Position numbers and translations under genes: made by a program. A model generated the notes under the pieces. That model was given only the letters and a program-made list of their open reading frames with translations. It was not told where the DNA came from and did no database searches. A stretch of 64,000 nt of DNA from Marinobacterium ramblicola (lineage in GTDB: Bacteria; Pseudomonadota; Gammaproteobacteria; Pseudomonadales; Balneatricaceae): NCBI RefSeq assembly GCF_019084545.1, contig NZ_JAHREP010000012.1, positions 1 through 64,000 of the forward strand. Reading direction: 5' to 3'. This document shows, piece by piece, positions 41,724 to 52,054 of the stretch (positions are counted from its first letter, which is position 1; each line of letters starts with the position of its first letter).

Positions 41724-42767
41724 ATGACCACGACGGTACCGACAACTGTTAAAACGGCGGCCGAATCCCTGGTGCAGATCGAGGATCTGTACAAGCGCTT
41801 CTCGATCTCCGGCGACTTTCTCGAACAGATCAAACTGCGTGGCGGCAAGCTGGTGCGTGAGCAGGAGCATGTGCACGCGATCAACGGCGTGACGCTCGAT
41901 GTGCGCAAGGGCGAGGCGCTGTGCGTGGTGGGTGAGTCCGGCTGCGGCAAGTCCACCGTGGCGCGCACCGTGATGGGGCTGCTCAGCCCGAGCGGTGGCT
42001 CGATCAGCTACCAGGGCAAGCGCATCGACAACCTGAGCGACCGTCAGTTGATGCCCTACAGACGCAAGATGCAGATGATCTTTCAGAACCCCTATGCATC
42101 GCTGAACCCGCGCATGACCATCGCGCAGACGCTGGAGGAGCCGGTGCGCTTCCATAACCCAAAGGTGTCCATCGCCGAGGTGCGCGATAAGGTAAGTGAG
42201 GTGATGCAATCGGTGGGGATCGACCCGACCTGGGGCAAGCGCTACGCCCACGAGTTTTCCGGCGGTCAGCGCCAGCGTATCAGTATCGCCCGCGCGCTGG
42301 CGGTGGACCCGGAGTTTATCGTGGCGGATGAGCCGATCTCGGCGCTGGATGTGTCGATCCAGGCCCAGGTGCTGAACCTGATGATGGATGCGCAGGAGAG
42401 CCGCAACCTGACCTACCTGTTCATCACCCACGACCTGGCGGTGGTCGAGCATTTCGGTACCCGGGTGGCGGTGATGTACCTCGGCAGCCTGTGCGAGCTG
42501 GCGCCGACCAAGGCCCTGTTCGCTACCCCGCGCCACCCCTATACCCAGGCGCTGCTGTCGGCGATTCCGCGGCTGGAAACCGGTCGGCCTGCGCATATCA
42601 AGCTCAAGGGCGAGGTGCCGACGCCGGTGAACCTGCCCTCGGGTTGTGTGTTCCACGGTCGCTGCCCGCACGCCAACGAGCGCTGCAAGCGGGAGATCCC
42701 ACAGCTGATCGCCACCGACGAGGGCGGTCAGGTGGCCTGCCACGCGGTCGAGGAGGGGCGGATCTGA
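41724..42767 (+). CDS. Peptide ABC transporter ATPase, DppF-like
   Basis: A 347-aa second ATPase. Walker A GESGCGKST (about 72), signature FSGGQRQR, Walker B FIVADEP and ITHDLAVVEHF are intact. It ends with the GCVFHGRCPHANERCK region that pairs with DppD. It forms the heterodimeric motor with the preceding subunit and starts one base after its stop. Confidence 0.94.
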   Translation: MTTTVPTTVKTAAESLVQIEDLYKRFSISGDFLEQIKLRGGKLVREQEHVHAINGVTLDVRKGEALCVVGESGCGKSTVARTVMGLLSPSGGSISYQGKRIDNLSDRQLMPYRRKMQMIFQNPYASLNPRMTIAQTLEEPVRFHNPKVSIAEVRDKVSEVMQSVGIDPTWGKRYAHEFSGGQRQRISIARALAVDPEFIVADEPISALDVSIQAQVLNLMMDAQESRNLTYLFITHDLAVVEHFGTRVAVMYLGSLCELAPTKALFATPRHPYTQALLSAIPRLETGRPAHIKLKGEVPTPVNLPSGCVFHGRCPHANERCKREIPQLIATDEGGQVACHAVEEGRI

Positions 42768-42768
42768 G

Positions 42769-43914
42769 ATGAGCCGGATACAGATCAGCGCCGCCTTCGA
42801 CAGCGGCAATATCGAGGTGGTCGATGCCGACAGGGCGGACGATATCCAGCTGCGCATCCGCATCGACAACGGCTCGACCTTCTTCCAATGGTTTCACTTC
42901 CGCGCGCTGGGCGTGCGTGGTCAACCATTGCGGATGCGCTTGACCAATGCCGGCGAGGCCTCCTATTCAGCAGGCTGGGAGGGCTACCGCGCGGTGGCCT
43001 CCTACGATCGCGAACACTGGTTTCGGGTGCCGACCCAATATGCAGACGGTGAGCTGGTGATCGAACACCAACCCGAGCATGACGCAGTCGACTATGCTTA
43101 TTTCGCGCCCTACAGCCATGAGCGTCACCTCAATCTGATCGCCCGGGCCGGGCTGTCGGAGCGGGTACGTATCGAGAGCCTCGGCCAGAGCCTGGACGGG
43201 TGCGATATCGAGCTGCTGCAGATCGGCGAAGCGGCGCCAGGTCGCCCTGTGATCTGGGTGACAGCACGCCAGCATCCCGGCGAGACCATGGCCGAGTGGT
43301 GTGCCGAGGGGCTGCTGACCCGGTTGCTGGATCGGCATGATGCCCAGGCGCGTCGGCTGTTGGAGCAGGCGGTGATCTATATGGTGCCGAATATGAACCC
43401 GGACGGTTCCGTGCGCGGACATCTGCGCACCAATGCGATCGGTGTCAACCTGAACCGGGAGTGGCAGATGCCGAGCCTCGAGCGCAGCCCGGAGGTGTAT
43501 TGCGTGCGGCAGCGGATGGAGCAGACCGGTGTCGATCTCTATTTCGATCTGCATGGCGACGAGGTGCTGCCGTGCAACTTTATCTCCGGGCAGGCTGGCG
43601 CACCCTGGGTCGAAGAGAGCGTTCTGGAGCAGGAGGCGCAGTTCGGACGTGATCTGCAGGCGGCGAACGCCGACTTTCAACTTGAGCGCGGTTATCCGCC
43701 CGGCAAGTTCGGCGCTGAAACCATGACCATCGCCGCGTTCTGGGTCGGGCGCCGCTTTAACTGTCCGGCGATGACGCTGGAGATGCCGTTCATCGATTTC
43801 GACCTGCAGCCCGATGCGCTGCAGGGCTGGTCGCCGGAGCGCTCTCAGCGTCTGGGCGCGTCGCTGATAGAGCCGACACTGGCCTGGCTTGGCCGCTCGC
43901 TTCACAGGTCGTAG
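42769..43914 (+). CDS. M14 family zinc carboxypeptidase
   Basis: A 381-aa cytoplasmic M14 peptidase of the bacterial cytosolic carboxypeptidase type: a beta-sandwich N-domain (1-125), then the catalytic domain. Zinc ligands are His and Glu of RQHPGETMAE (about 166-169) and His of FDLHGDEV (about 264). The catalytic Glu lies in MTLEMPFIDFD. PNMNPDGSVRGHLRTNAIGV is the substrate-carboxylate region. No signal peptide is present, so it probably trims peptides imported by the adjacent transporter. Confidence 0.9.
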   Translation: MSRIQISAAFDSGNIEVVDADRADDIQLRIRIDNGSTFFQWFHFRALGVRGQPLRMRLTNAGEASYSAGWEGYRAVASYDREHWFRVPTQYADGELVIEHQPEHDAVDYAYFAPYSHERHLNLIARAGLSERVRIESLGQSLDGCDIELLQIGEAAPGRPVIWVTARQHPGETMAEWCAEGLLTRLLDRHDAQARRLLEQAVIYMVPNMNPDGSVRGHLRTNAIGVNLNREWQMPSLERSPEVYCVRQRMEQTGVDLYFDLHGDEVLPCNFISGQAGAPWVEESVLEQEAQFGRDLQAANADFQLERGYPPGKFGAETMTIAAFWVGRRFNCPAMTLEMPFIDFDLQPDALQGWSPERSQRLGASLIEPTLAWLGRSLHRS

Positions 43915-43922
43915 GGGGCTAC

Positions 43923-44864
43923 ATGGAGTTGCGCTGGTTGGACGACTTCATTGCGCTCGCAAGGACGCGACACTTTTCCCGCGCGGCGGATGAGCGTAAC
44001 TGCACCCAACCGACCCTGAGCCGGCGTATCAAGCTGCTCGAGGATGAGATGGGAGTCACGCTGATCGACCGCAACACGCTGCCGTTGTCACTGACACCGG
44101 CCGGCGAGGTATTTCTTGCCGGTGCCGAGCAGATGAGCCGCATCGCCCGCGAGACCAAGTCCCGCTGCGGCGAGATCCGCGAGAAACAGCTCAACCGACT
44201 GGTCTTCGCCACCACGCAGACGCTGTATCTGTGCTTCTATAACGCCTGGATCGAGCCGTTCTCCTCCGAACATGGCATCGATATCGAGCTGAATCTGAAA
44301 TCCACCGCCTGGGTGGGCCCCGATTTCGTCAGCGCCCTGGCGCAGGGGGAGTGCGATCTGGCACTCTGTTACTGGCATCCCGCGGTGGATTTCCTGCGCG
44401 CGCTCAATGACGATCGCTTCGAGTCGCTCACGGTCGCCAACGAGGTGCTGGTGCCGGTAACGGCGCTCGACGAACAGGGGCAGCCGCTGCACCAGTTGCC
44501 GGGCAAGGCGCGCAAACCCCTGCCCTACATCGGCTATCACGAAGGCGCCTTCGCCCGTCCGGTGATTCAGCAGTTCATCCAGCAGCAGTTGGAACCGCCG
44601 CAGCTGGTGACGATGAACGAGAACTTCCATGCCGTCAGCGTCAAGGCGATGGTCAAGGAAGGGTTCGGCCTGGGCTGGATACCGAAGCGGCTGATCGGGG
44701 ATAGTCTGCGCTACAACCAGTTGGCACTGGCCGGCGATGAGCGCTGGCATATCCCGCTGCAGATACGGCTCTACCGATTACGCCATAACCACAACAGCAG
44801 CCTCGATGTGCTCTGGTCGCTGATCGCGGATCAGGTCGCGGAAGGGGTCACCACAGCCCTTTAG
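43923..44864 (+). CDS. LysR family transcriptional regulator
   Basis: A 313-aa regulator. The winged HTH (1-65; HFSRAADERNCTQPTLSRRI) is followed by a substrate-binding domain (about 92-300). It lies inside the peptide operon in the same direction, 8 bases after the carboxypeptidase gene, which is unusual for LysR genes that normally diverge. It may respond to a peptide or amino acid and control this operon. Confidence 0.9.
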   Translation: MELRWLDDFIALARTRHFSRAADERNCTQPTLSRRIKLLEDEMGVTLIDRNTLPLSLTPAGEVFLAGAEQMSRIARETKSRCGEIREKQLNRLVFATTQTLYLCFYNAWIEPFSSEHGIDIELNLKSTAWVGPDFVSALAQGECDLALCYWHPAVDFLRALNDDRFESLTVANEVLVPVTALDEQGQPLHQLPGKARKPLPYIGYHEGAFARPVIQQFIQQQLEPPQLVTMNENFHAVSVKAMVKEGFGLGWIPKRLIGDSLRYNQLALAGDERWHIPLQIRLYRLRHNHNSSLDVLWSLIADQVAEGVTTAL

Positions 44865-44882
44865 TTTGCTCAGGATGATTCA

Positions 44883-46217
44883 ATGCAGTCTCTGTTTTTT
44901 ACCCATATCGAGACCCTGAAGGCGCGTACCGAAAACGCGCTGGCGACGCTGGGATTCGATGCCCTGCTGTTGGGCTCAGGCTCCGCGCCACGGCGTTTCC
45001 TCGACGATACCTACTATCCGTTTCGTACCCAGCCCGATTTCGTGCAGTGGCTGCCGCAGCTGAACCAGCATCCCGGATCCTGGCTGTTGCTGCAACCGGG
45101 ACGCACGCCGAAGCTGTACCTGTACAGCCCCACCGACTTCTGGCACCAGACACCGCAGCTGCCGACCGCTGACTGGACCGCGGCTTTCGAGATCGAGTCG
45201 TTCGGCGATGCGCAGCAGCTAGGTGCTGAATTCGCCTCGCTGGGGCGGGTGGCGTTGGTCAGTGCCGAACGTCCGGCCTTTGCCGTAGAGGATTGGCAAC
45301 ACAATCCGCAGCCTTTGCTGGACGCGCTGCACTTCGACCGCGCGATCAAGACCGAATGGGAGCTGCACTGCCTGCGCGAGGCTAACCGCATCGCGGTACG
45401 TGGCCACCTCGCCGCCGAGCAGGCGTTTCGTGCCGGTGCCGGCGAATACCGGATCCACCAGGATTATCTGGTTGCCACCGAACACAACGAGCGGGATCTG
45501 CCCTACGACAATATCGTCGCGCTGAACGAGCATGCGGCGGTGCTGCACTACCAGTTCCAGCAGCGCCAGGCGCCGAACGACCCGCGCACGCTGCTGCTCG
45601 ATGCCGGTGCGACTTGCCAGGGCTATGCCGCCGATATTACCCGCACCCACGCCTTCGATCCGAGCTCCGAGTTCGGCCAGCTGATCGCGGCGCTGGATGA
45701 GGCGCAGAGAGGCATCCTTGCGAACGTGAAGGCAGGCGTCGACTTTGTCGACCTGCACCTGGAGATGCATACGCGACTGGCACAGGTGCTGGCCGACAGC
45801 GGGCTGGTCAATGCCAGTGTCGAAGCGCAGCTGGAGCAGGGTATCACCCGCACTTTCTTCCCCCACGGTCTTGGCCATCTGCTCGGCATCCAGGTACACG
45901 ATGCGGGCGGTTGGCAGCAGGACGCGGCCGGTACCCTGCGCGAACCGCCGGCCGAGCACCCCTTCCTGCGCCTGACTCGGATTTTGCAGCCGGGCTTCGT
46001 CGTCACCATCGAGCCGGGGTTGTACTTCATCCCGTCGCTGTTGGCCGACCTGCGCGCTTCAGCGGCAGGCAGTGCGGTGGATTGGAACCGCGTGGAGAGG
46101 TTGTCGCCCTTTGGCGGTATCCGCATCGAGGACAATGTGGCGATTACCGCCGAGGGTCATGAAAACCTGACGCGGGATGCGTTCGAATTCGTCAGCCAGT
46201 GTCAGCCAGCCGGATGA
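44883..46217 (+). CDS. pepQ: Xaa-Pro dipeptidase (prolidase)
   Basis: A 444-aa M24 metallopeptidase matching E. coli PepQ in length. The N-terminal domain is about 1-155. The pita-bread domain carries the dinuclear metal ligands: Asp of LLLDAGATCQGYAADITRTH, His of HGLGHLLGIQVHD, Glu of IEPGLYF and Glu of GGIRIEDN. It cleaves dipeptides with C-terminal proline, completing a peptide uptake and breakdown operon. Confidence 0.95.
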   Translation: MQSLFFTHIETLKARTENALATLGFDALLLGSGSAPRRFLDDTYYPFRTQPDFVQWLPQLNQHPGSWLLLQPGRTPKLYLYSPTDFWHQTPQLPTADWTAAFEIESFGDAQQLGAEFASLGRVALVSAERPAFAVEDWQHNPQPLLDALHFDRAIKTEWELHCLREANRIAVRGHLAAEQAFRAGAGEYRIHQDYLVATEHNERDLPYDNIVALNEHAAVLHYQFQQRQAPNDPRTLLLDAGATCQGYAADITRTHAFDPSSEFGQLIAALDEAQRGILANVKAGVDFVDLHLEMHTRLAQVLADSGLVNASVEAQLEQGITRTFFPHGLGHLLGIQVHDAGGWQQDAAGTLREPPAEHPFLRLTRILQPGFVVTIEPGLYFIPSLLADLRASAAGSAVDWNRVERLSPFGGIRIEDNVAITAEGHENLTRDAFEFVSQCQPAG

Positions 46218-46867
46218 GAGACGTGGTCCAGGCTCTCCAGCAAACAGCTCTCCAACACTTTTACGGCAGCGGGCGGCGTCGAATCCAGGCGGTGCAGCAC
46301 CAGCTTTAGTGAGGGGAGCGCGGGCAAGCCGTGTTGCTGCGCGAGAATTTGTAGATCACTCGGCATCCCGACTGCCGTGCGCACGGTAAGCCCAAGCCCC
46401 GCTTGAGTGGCAGCCCAGATGCCGGCCAGGCTGCGGCTGGTCATGCTGATGTGCCAGGGAATACCGGCCTTGTTCAGGGCGTCGAGCGCCGCCTGGCGTA
46501 CCATGCAGGGCGCGTCGAACAGGATAAGGGGCAGGGGGCGCAACCGGTAAACCTCGTTATCGCGAGCGCCAATCCACCGCATTGGATATGAGCACAGGAG
46601 CAGGGTGTTGGGCAGAGGGTGGCCATCATCCCAAGCCAGCGCAAGATCCAGCTGTCCCTGACGCATTCCCTGTACCAGTTCGGCATTGCGTGCGACCACA
46701 ACTTCGATCTGAATGCCGGGATAGGCACGCTTGAACCGCCCCAGCGTCTGCGTCAGCACCTGCTCGCCGAAATCCTCCTGCAATCCCAAACGGACCTTTC
46801 CCTTCAGATTCACCTGCCGCAGTGCCAACACCGCTTCATCGTTGGTGGCCAGCCGGTTGGTGTGCGA
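46202..46867 (-). pseudogene. LysR regulator lacking its DNA-binding domain
   Basis: About 220 codons encode only the linker and substrate-binding domain of a LysR protein. Homology can be followed upstream of the apparent GTG (46831) through NRLATNDEAVLALRQ to about 46867, then meets a stop at 46874-46876. The HTH (about 80 residues) is gone. It abuts the broken tautomerase gene on the other strand, so both 5' ends were lost in one deletion. Its 3' end overlaps the end of pepQ. Confidence 0.8.
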
Positions 46868-47096
46868 TCGCGACTATCTGGCGCCGGCGGGCAGAACAGA
46901 GGAGATGATCATCTTCCAAATTACCGCCGGGCGTGAACGCAGCGATGCGACGCGTAATGCCTTCTATGCACGACTGGTGGATGAGCTGCAGGCGAGCGTT
47001 GGGCTGAGAGCGGCCGACGTGATGGTGATCATCACCACCAACCGGCTCAGCGAGTGGTCGTTCAGCGGTGGTATCTCGGCAGGAGTGCAATCATGA
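46866..47096 (+). pseudogene. Tautomerase-family gene lacking its 5' end
   Basis: The frame reads DRDYLAPAGR, then IIFQITAGRERSDATRNAFY, ending EWSFSGGISAG. This is the C-terminal half of a 4-oxalocrotonate tautomerase-like (Tautomerase_2) protein. The catalytic Pro1 and the first half are missing. Upstream codons in this frame are antisense to the LysR remnant and not protein-like. The stop overlaps the ATG of the next remnant. Confidence 0.75.
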
Positions 47097-47242
47097 TTGC
47101 GATGCAATACCGCTTCGGGCTGCCCGCCGACAACGTACAACATGGGATCGATGACCGGGGCGCTCTGGTACAGAACATTACCGGGCCGGTTATGCAGCGA
47201 GAGGCGAAGGCGTGCGCGATCAAATCTGATCTGTCCAGGTGA
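47093..47242 (+). pseudogene. Remnant of a DUF4865-like gene
   Basis: A 49-codon frame beginning MIAMQYRFGLPAD, which resembles the start of DUF4865 proteins (about 190 aa). It continues with a recognisable DDRGALV, then diverges and stops. LysR, tautomerase and DUF4865 genes commonly occur together, so this supports a decayed three-gene locus. Family assignment is from memory of the N-terminal motif. Confidence 0.55.
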
Positions 47243-47361
47243 AATAGCGGTTAGGATTGGAAGACAATAGTTGCAGCGCGTTTTGTGCTGAACCACTATC
47301 ATAACCGGGAACGGAAACAGCCTGTTCAGAAAATAGTTTTCGAAAACAAGGAGATCGAGGC

Positions 47362-48288
47362 ATGGCCCAGGATTACCAGTCCGGTGTGATCGCTGAATCG
47401 AATCGGGATGCCATATTTCTCAGTTTCAACCAGACGCACCAGCCCGGTGCTGTCGAAATTATCAAGCAGTTGCTGGCGAGCCTGCCGCAACGGATATCAG
47501 CCTTGCGGCAGCGACTGCCGGAAGCTCAATTGCACCTGACCGCTGCGATCGGTTCCGCCTACTGGGATCGTATCAGCCCAGAGGCCAGGCCCGCGTTGCT
47601 GCGCCCCTTTCCTGCGCTGGAGAGAGGCGAACGGGTAGCACCTTCGACGCCAACCGACCTGCTGTTTATTGTTCGGGCCGACCAGTACGACGCCTGCTTC
47701 GAGCTGTCAGGTGAGATCAATCAGGCGCTGCAGGGCGCCGCTGAGCTGGTCGAGGAGGTGCATGGCTTCCGGTATCTGGATATGCGCGACATGACCGGCT
47801 TTGTCGACGGTACCGAGAACCCGCAGGGTGACGATCGGCTGGAGGTGGCGTTGGTAGGGGAGGAAGATCCCGACTTCGCCGGTGGCAGTTACCTGCACCT
47901 GCAACGCTACGAGCATGATCTGGAGGCCTGGAACCGACAGTCGCTGAAGGAGCAGGAGGATACCTACGGCCGCACCAAGGCGGATAACATCGAGTATCCA
48001 GGGGCCGAAAAATCACCCCATGCCCACACCAAGCGTACCTCGCTGAAGCGGCCCGATGGCAGCTCAATCGAGATCCTGCGCCAGAGTATGCCCTACGGCG
48101 ATTCGGTCCGTAAGGGGCTGATGTTCGTAAGCCTGTGCCGCACGCCGGAGAACTTCGAACTGATGCTCAAGAGCATGGTCGAGGGCGACGAGCAGGGGCA
48201 CGCGGACCGTCTGCTTCAATTCACCCGGGCCGTAACCGGGGCCGCGTTCTTCGTACCGTCCAACAGCTGGCTGCGGCGACTTGCCTAA
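47362..48288 (+). CDS. yfeX: Dyp-type heme peroxidase, YfeX-like
   Basis: A 308-aa cytoplasmic dye-decolorising peroxidase. The GxxDG motif is GFVDGTENPQ (about 149-158, catalytic Asp), and the proximal heme His is in HAHTKRTS (about 221). The distal Arg lies in SSIEILRQSMPYG. It has no Tat signal, as in YfeX. It uses H2O2 to oxidise porphyrinogens or dyes; the natural substrate is unclear. AAGGAGATCG precedes the ATG. Confidence 0.92.
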   Translation: MAQDYQSGVIAESNRDAIFLSFNQTHQPGAVEIIKQLLASLPQRISALRQRLPEAQLHLTAAIGSAYWDRISPEARPALLRPFPALERGERVAPSTPTDLLFIVRADQYDACFELSGEINQALQGAAELVEEVHGFRYLDMRDMTGFVDGTENPQGDDRLEVALVGEEDPDFAGGSYLHLQRYEHDLEAWNRQSLKEQEDTYGRTKADNIEYPGAEKSPHAHTKRTSLKRPDGSSIEILRQSMPYGDSVRKGLMFVSLCRTPENFELMLKSMVEGDEQGHADRLLQFTRAVTGAAFFVPSNSWLRRLA

Positions 48289-48298
48289 ACCCTCGGCA

Positions 48299-48334
48299 GG
48301 TAACAGGGATCTCATCGATGAGCTCCCTGTTACC
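48299..48334 (+). terminator. Long near-perfect palindrome after yfeX
   Basis: GGTAACAGGGA (48299-48309) pairs with TCCCTGTTACC (48324-48334). Inside, CTCAT-CG-ATGAG adds a further 5-bp stem past one mismatch. It begins 11 bases after the stop. There is no T run, but the strength suggests termination or 3'-end protection. Confidence 0.65.
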
Positions 48335-48451
48335 TCCTGCAGAGTTCGCACTACTTCACTATATTTTCAGGTAAGCAGTCTGTGGTAGAGAAGTTGTTAT
48401 GAACGGCTAAGTCCAGCGGGCTGCAGGGGTTAGTTTGCAGGAGGTTTCACC

Positions 48452-49012
48452 ATGGCGCTGACACCCTCAACGATGATTGCATTGGGCCACGAGGCAACCG
48501 AGTTCAACCTGCTCGAGCCGAAAACCGGCCGCTACGTTTCCAGCGCGGATCTTCCCGGACCGACCGGGCTGCTGGTGCTGTTTATCTGTAACCACTGCCC
48601 CTTTGTGCGGCACATCGAGCAGGGGCTGATTCAGCTCGGACGGGACTACGCCGGCAAGGGGATCGATATCGTGGCGATCAGCAGCAACGATGCGGTAACC
48701 CATCCCGAGGATGGCCCGGACCGGATGGCGGAGAAGGATTACCCCTTCCCCTATCTGTACGACGAGAGTCAGCAGGTGGCCAAGGCGTACGACGCGGCCT
48801 GCACGCCGGATCTCTTTCTATTCGACGGCGAGCGAGAACTGGTCTATCGCGGGCAGTTCGACGATGCCCGTCCAGGCAACGATATCCCCGTCACCGGAAA
48901 GGATTTGCGTGCGGCGATGGATGCACTGCTGGCCGGGAAGAATCCGGCCGGCGAACAGAAGCCGAGCATCGGCTGCAACATCAAGTGGCGGACATACCAC
49001 CGGGCGCCTTGA
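48452..49012 (+). CDS. Thioredoxin-fold redoxin (AhpC/TSA-like)
   Basis: A 186-aa cytoplasmic protein of the redoxin family with CNHCPFV (about 50-56) as the active-site region and a cis-Pro-type CTPDLFLFDGE (about 117). It resembles the widely conserved thioredoxin-family proteins annotated near peroxidases. It could act as a peroxiredoxin or disulfide reductase; the substrate is unknown. GCAGGAGG lies upstream of the ATG. Confidence 0.87.
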   Translation: MALTPSTMIALGHEATEFNLLEPKTGRYVSSADLPGPTGLLVLFICNHCPFVRHIEQGLIQLGRDYAGKGIDIVAISSNDAVTHPEDGPDRMAEKDYPFPYLYDESQQVAKAYDAACTPDLFLFDGERELVYRGQFDDARPGNDIPVTGKDLRAAMDALLAGKNPAGEQKPSIGCNIKWRTYHRAP

Positions 49013-49022
49013 TGGCGCCCGG
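49000..49022. terminator. Bidirectional terminator between convergent genes
   Basis: CCGGGCGCC-TTGAT-GGCGCCCGG, a 9-bp GC-rich stem, overlaps the stop of the redoxin gene and lies 9 bases beyond the end of the aldo-keto reductase gene. There is no T run on either strand, so it may be Rho-assisted. Confidence 0.6.
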
Positions 49023-49030
49023 AAGGCGGG

Positions 49031-50059
49031 TTAGCGTTCGGATGACGGGGCCCAGAGGTTGAGGTTGCCTTCGGTGGCGTAGCGGTCGATCTCGGCCAGT
49101 TCTTCGGCGCTGAAGTGCGGGTTGTCCAACGCCGCCAGGCTGTCGAGCAGTTGCTCGGGCCTGCTGGCGCCGACCAGCGCCGAGGTGACCCGGTTGTCGC
49201 GCAGCACCCAGGCGATCGCCATTTGGGCCAGGCTCTGGCCGCGACGGCGGGCTATCTCGTTCAGTGCTCGAATGCGAGTCAGGTTGTCCTCGGACAGGTG
49301 GGAGCTCTGCAGCGATTTCTCCTGCGCGGCGCGGCTGCCCTGCGGAATCCCGTCGAGGTACTTGTTCGTCAGCAGGCCCTGCGCCAGCGGCGAGAATACG
49401 ATGCTGCCGGTGCCGATATCCTCAAGCGTATCAAGCAGGCCGTCCTCTTCGACCCAGCGGTTCAGCATGGAGTAGCTGGGCTGGTGGATCAGGCAGGGGG
49501 TGCCCAACTCGCGAAGGATCTTCACCGCTTCCCGCGTGCGCTGAGAATTGTAGGAGGAGATGCCGACATAGAGCGCCTTGCCCTGGCGCACGGCGCTGTC
49601 CAGCGCGCCCATCGTCTCCTCCAGCGGCGTGTCCGGATCGAAGCGGTGGGAGTAGAAGATGTCGACATACTCCAACCCCATCCGCTTCAGGCTCTGGTCC
49701 AGGCTGGCCAGCAGATACTTGCGGCTGCCCCACTCGCCGTAAGGGCCGGGCCACATGTCGTAACCCGCCTTGGTGGAGATCACCAGTTCGTCACGGTAGC
49801 CTGCAAAGTCGGATTTCAGGATCTGTCCGAACAGGGTTTCGGCGGAACCCGGCGGCGGACCGTAGTTGTTGGCCAGATCGAAGTGGGTGATACCGTTGTC
49901 GAATGCGGTGCGGCAGATCGCCCGCGCCGTGTCGGGGCGGCTGTCCTCGCCGAAGTTGTGCCACAGGCCCAGGGAGAGGGCGGGCAGTTTCAGGCCGCTG
50001 CGGCCGCAGCGGTTGTAGCGCATCTGCTCGTAGCGTGTTGCCGATGGCGTGTAGGTCAT
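49031..50059 (-). CDS. gpr: L-glyceraldehyde 3-phosphate / methylglyoxal reductase (YghZ-like AKR)
   Basis: A 342-aa aldo-keto reductase close to E. coli YghZ (346 aa). The tetrad is present: Asp of FDLANNYG, Tyr of NNYG, Lys of ISTKAGYDMWPGPYG and His of FYSHRFD. The C-terminal NADPH site has GASRPEQL. YghZ reduces L-glyceraldehyde 3-phosphate and methylglyoxal. It lies 10 bases after mgsA, so it is well placed to remove the toxic product of that enzyme. Last gene of the glycolytic operon. Confidence 0.9.
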   Translation of the reverse strand: MTYTPSATRYEQMRYNRCGRSGLKLPALSLGLWHNFGEDSRPDTARAICRTAFDNGITHFDLANNYGPPPGSAETLFGQILKSDFAGYRDELVISTKAGYDMWPGPYGEWGSRKYLLASLDQSLKRMGLEYVDIFYSHRFDPDTPLEETMGALDSAVRQGKALYVGISSYNSQRTREAVKILRELGTPCLIHQPSYSMLNRWVEEDGLLDTLEDIGTGSIVFSPLAQGLLTNKYLDGIPQGSRAAQEKSLQSSHLSEDNLTRIRALNEIARRRGQSLAQMAIAWVLRDNRVTSALVGASRPEQLLDSLAALDNPHFSAEELAEIDRYATEGNLNLWAPSSER

Positions 50060-50069
50060 GTTCGGACTC

Positions 50070-50546
50070 TTAGTTGTGTGCAGAGGAGTCGCGGGTGCGT
50101 GCCTGCAGGTAGGCGTTGTAGTCCGGTACCCGGCGCTGATAGGCCCCCGTCAGGTAGCGGGAGCTGAAGATGAAGTCGGCCGAGGCTTCGTTGCAGGCGA
50201 CCGGGATGTTCCAGACCGCGGCAAGGCGCAACAGTGCCTTGACGTCCGGGTCGTGCGGCTGGGCATCGAGCGGATCCCAGAAGAAGATCAGCAGGTCGAT
50301 CTCGCCTTCGGCAATTCGGGCGCCCAGCTGCTGATCGCCGCCCATCGGGCCGCTGAGCAGGGCCGCCACCGGCAGGCCGAGCTGCTTGCTCAGCTTGTTG
50401 CCGGTAGTGCCGGTGGCGTAGAGCCGATGCTTGGTCAGTTCCGCCTTGTGCCGGTCGGCCCAGGCCAGCAGGTCGGGCTTACGGTTGTCGTGTGCGACCA
50501 GCGCGATCCGCTTCTCGTTGGGCATCGCGACTTCGGTTGTGTGCAT
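50070..50546 (-). CDS. mgsA: Methylglyoxal synthase
   Basis: A 158-aa enzyme converting dihydroxyacetone phosphate to methylglyoxal and phosphate. The phosphate-binding [11 protein letters not shown] (about 65-75, including the catalytic Asp) and [20 protein letters not shown] (about 91-110) are intact. It sits 27 bases downstream of eno. Its presence in an operon of lower glycolysis provides an overflow when phosphate or GAPDH capacity is limiting. Confidence 0.95.
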   Translation of the reverse strand: MHTTEVAMPNEKRIALVAHDNRKPDLLAWADRHKAELTKHRLYATGTTGNKLSKQLGLPVAALLSGPMGGDQQLGARIAEGEIDLLIFFWDPLDAQPHDPDVKALLRLAAVWNIPVACNEASADFIFSSRYLTGAYQRRVPDYNAYLQARTRDSSAHN

Positions 50547-50573
50547 CGGCAGCCTCCGGTTATAAGAGCCCTG

Positions 50574-52033
<1,460 letters not shown>

Positions 52034-52054
52034 AGCTTCCTCCCGTTATTGTTG

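Noticed and set aside
46731-46865. N-terminal part of the 121-codon frame over the tautomerase remnant
   Set aside because: This part is antisense to the LysR remnant and is not tautomerase-like; only the portion from about 46866 has homology.
49115-50167. 350-aa frame on the plus strand
   Set aside because: It is antisense to the gpr and mgsA genes and its composition is that of a shadow frame. Similar long antisense frames over pyk, gap, eno, nifL and the SBP gene were discarded for the same reason.
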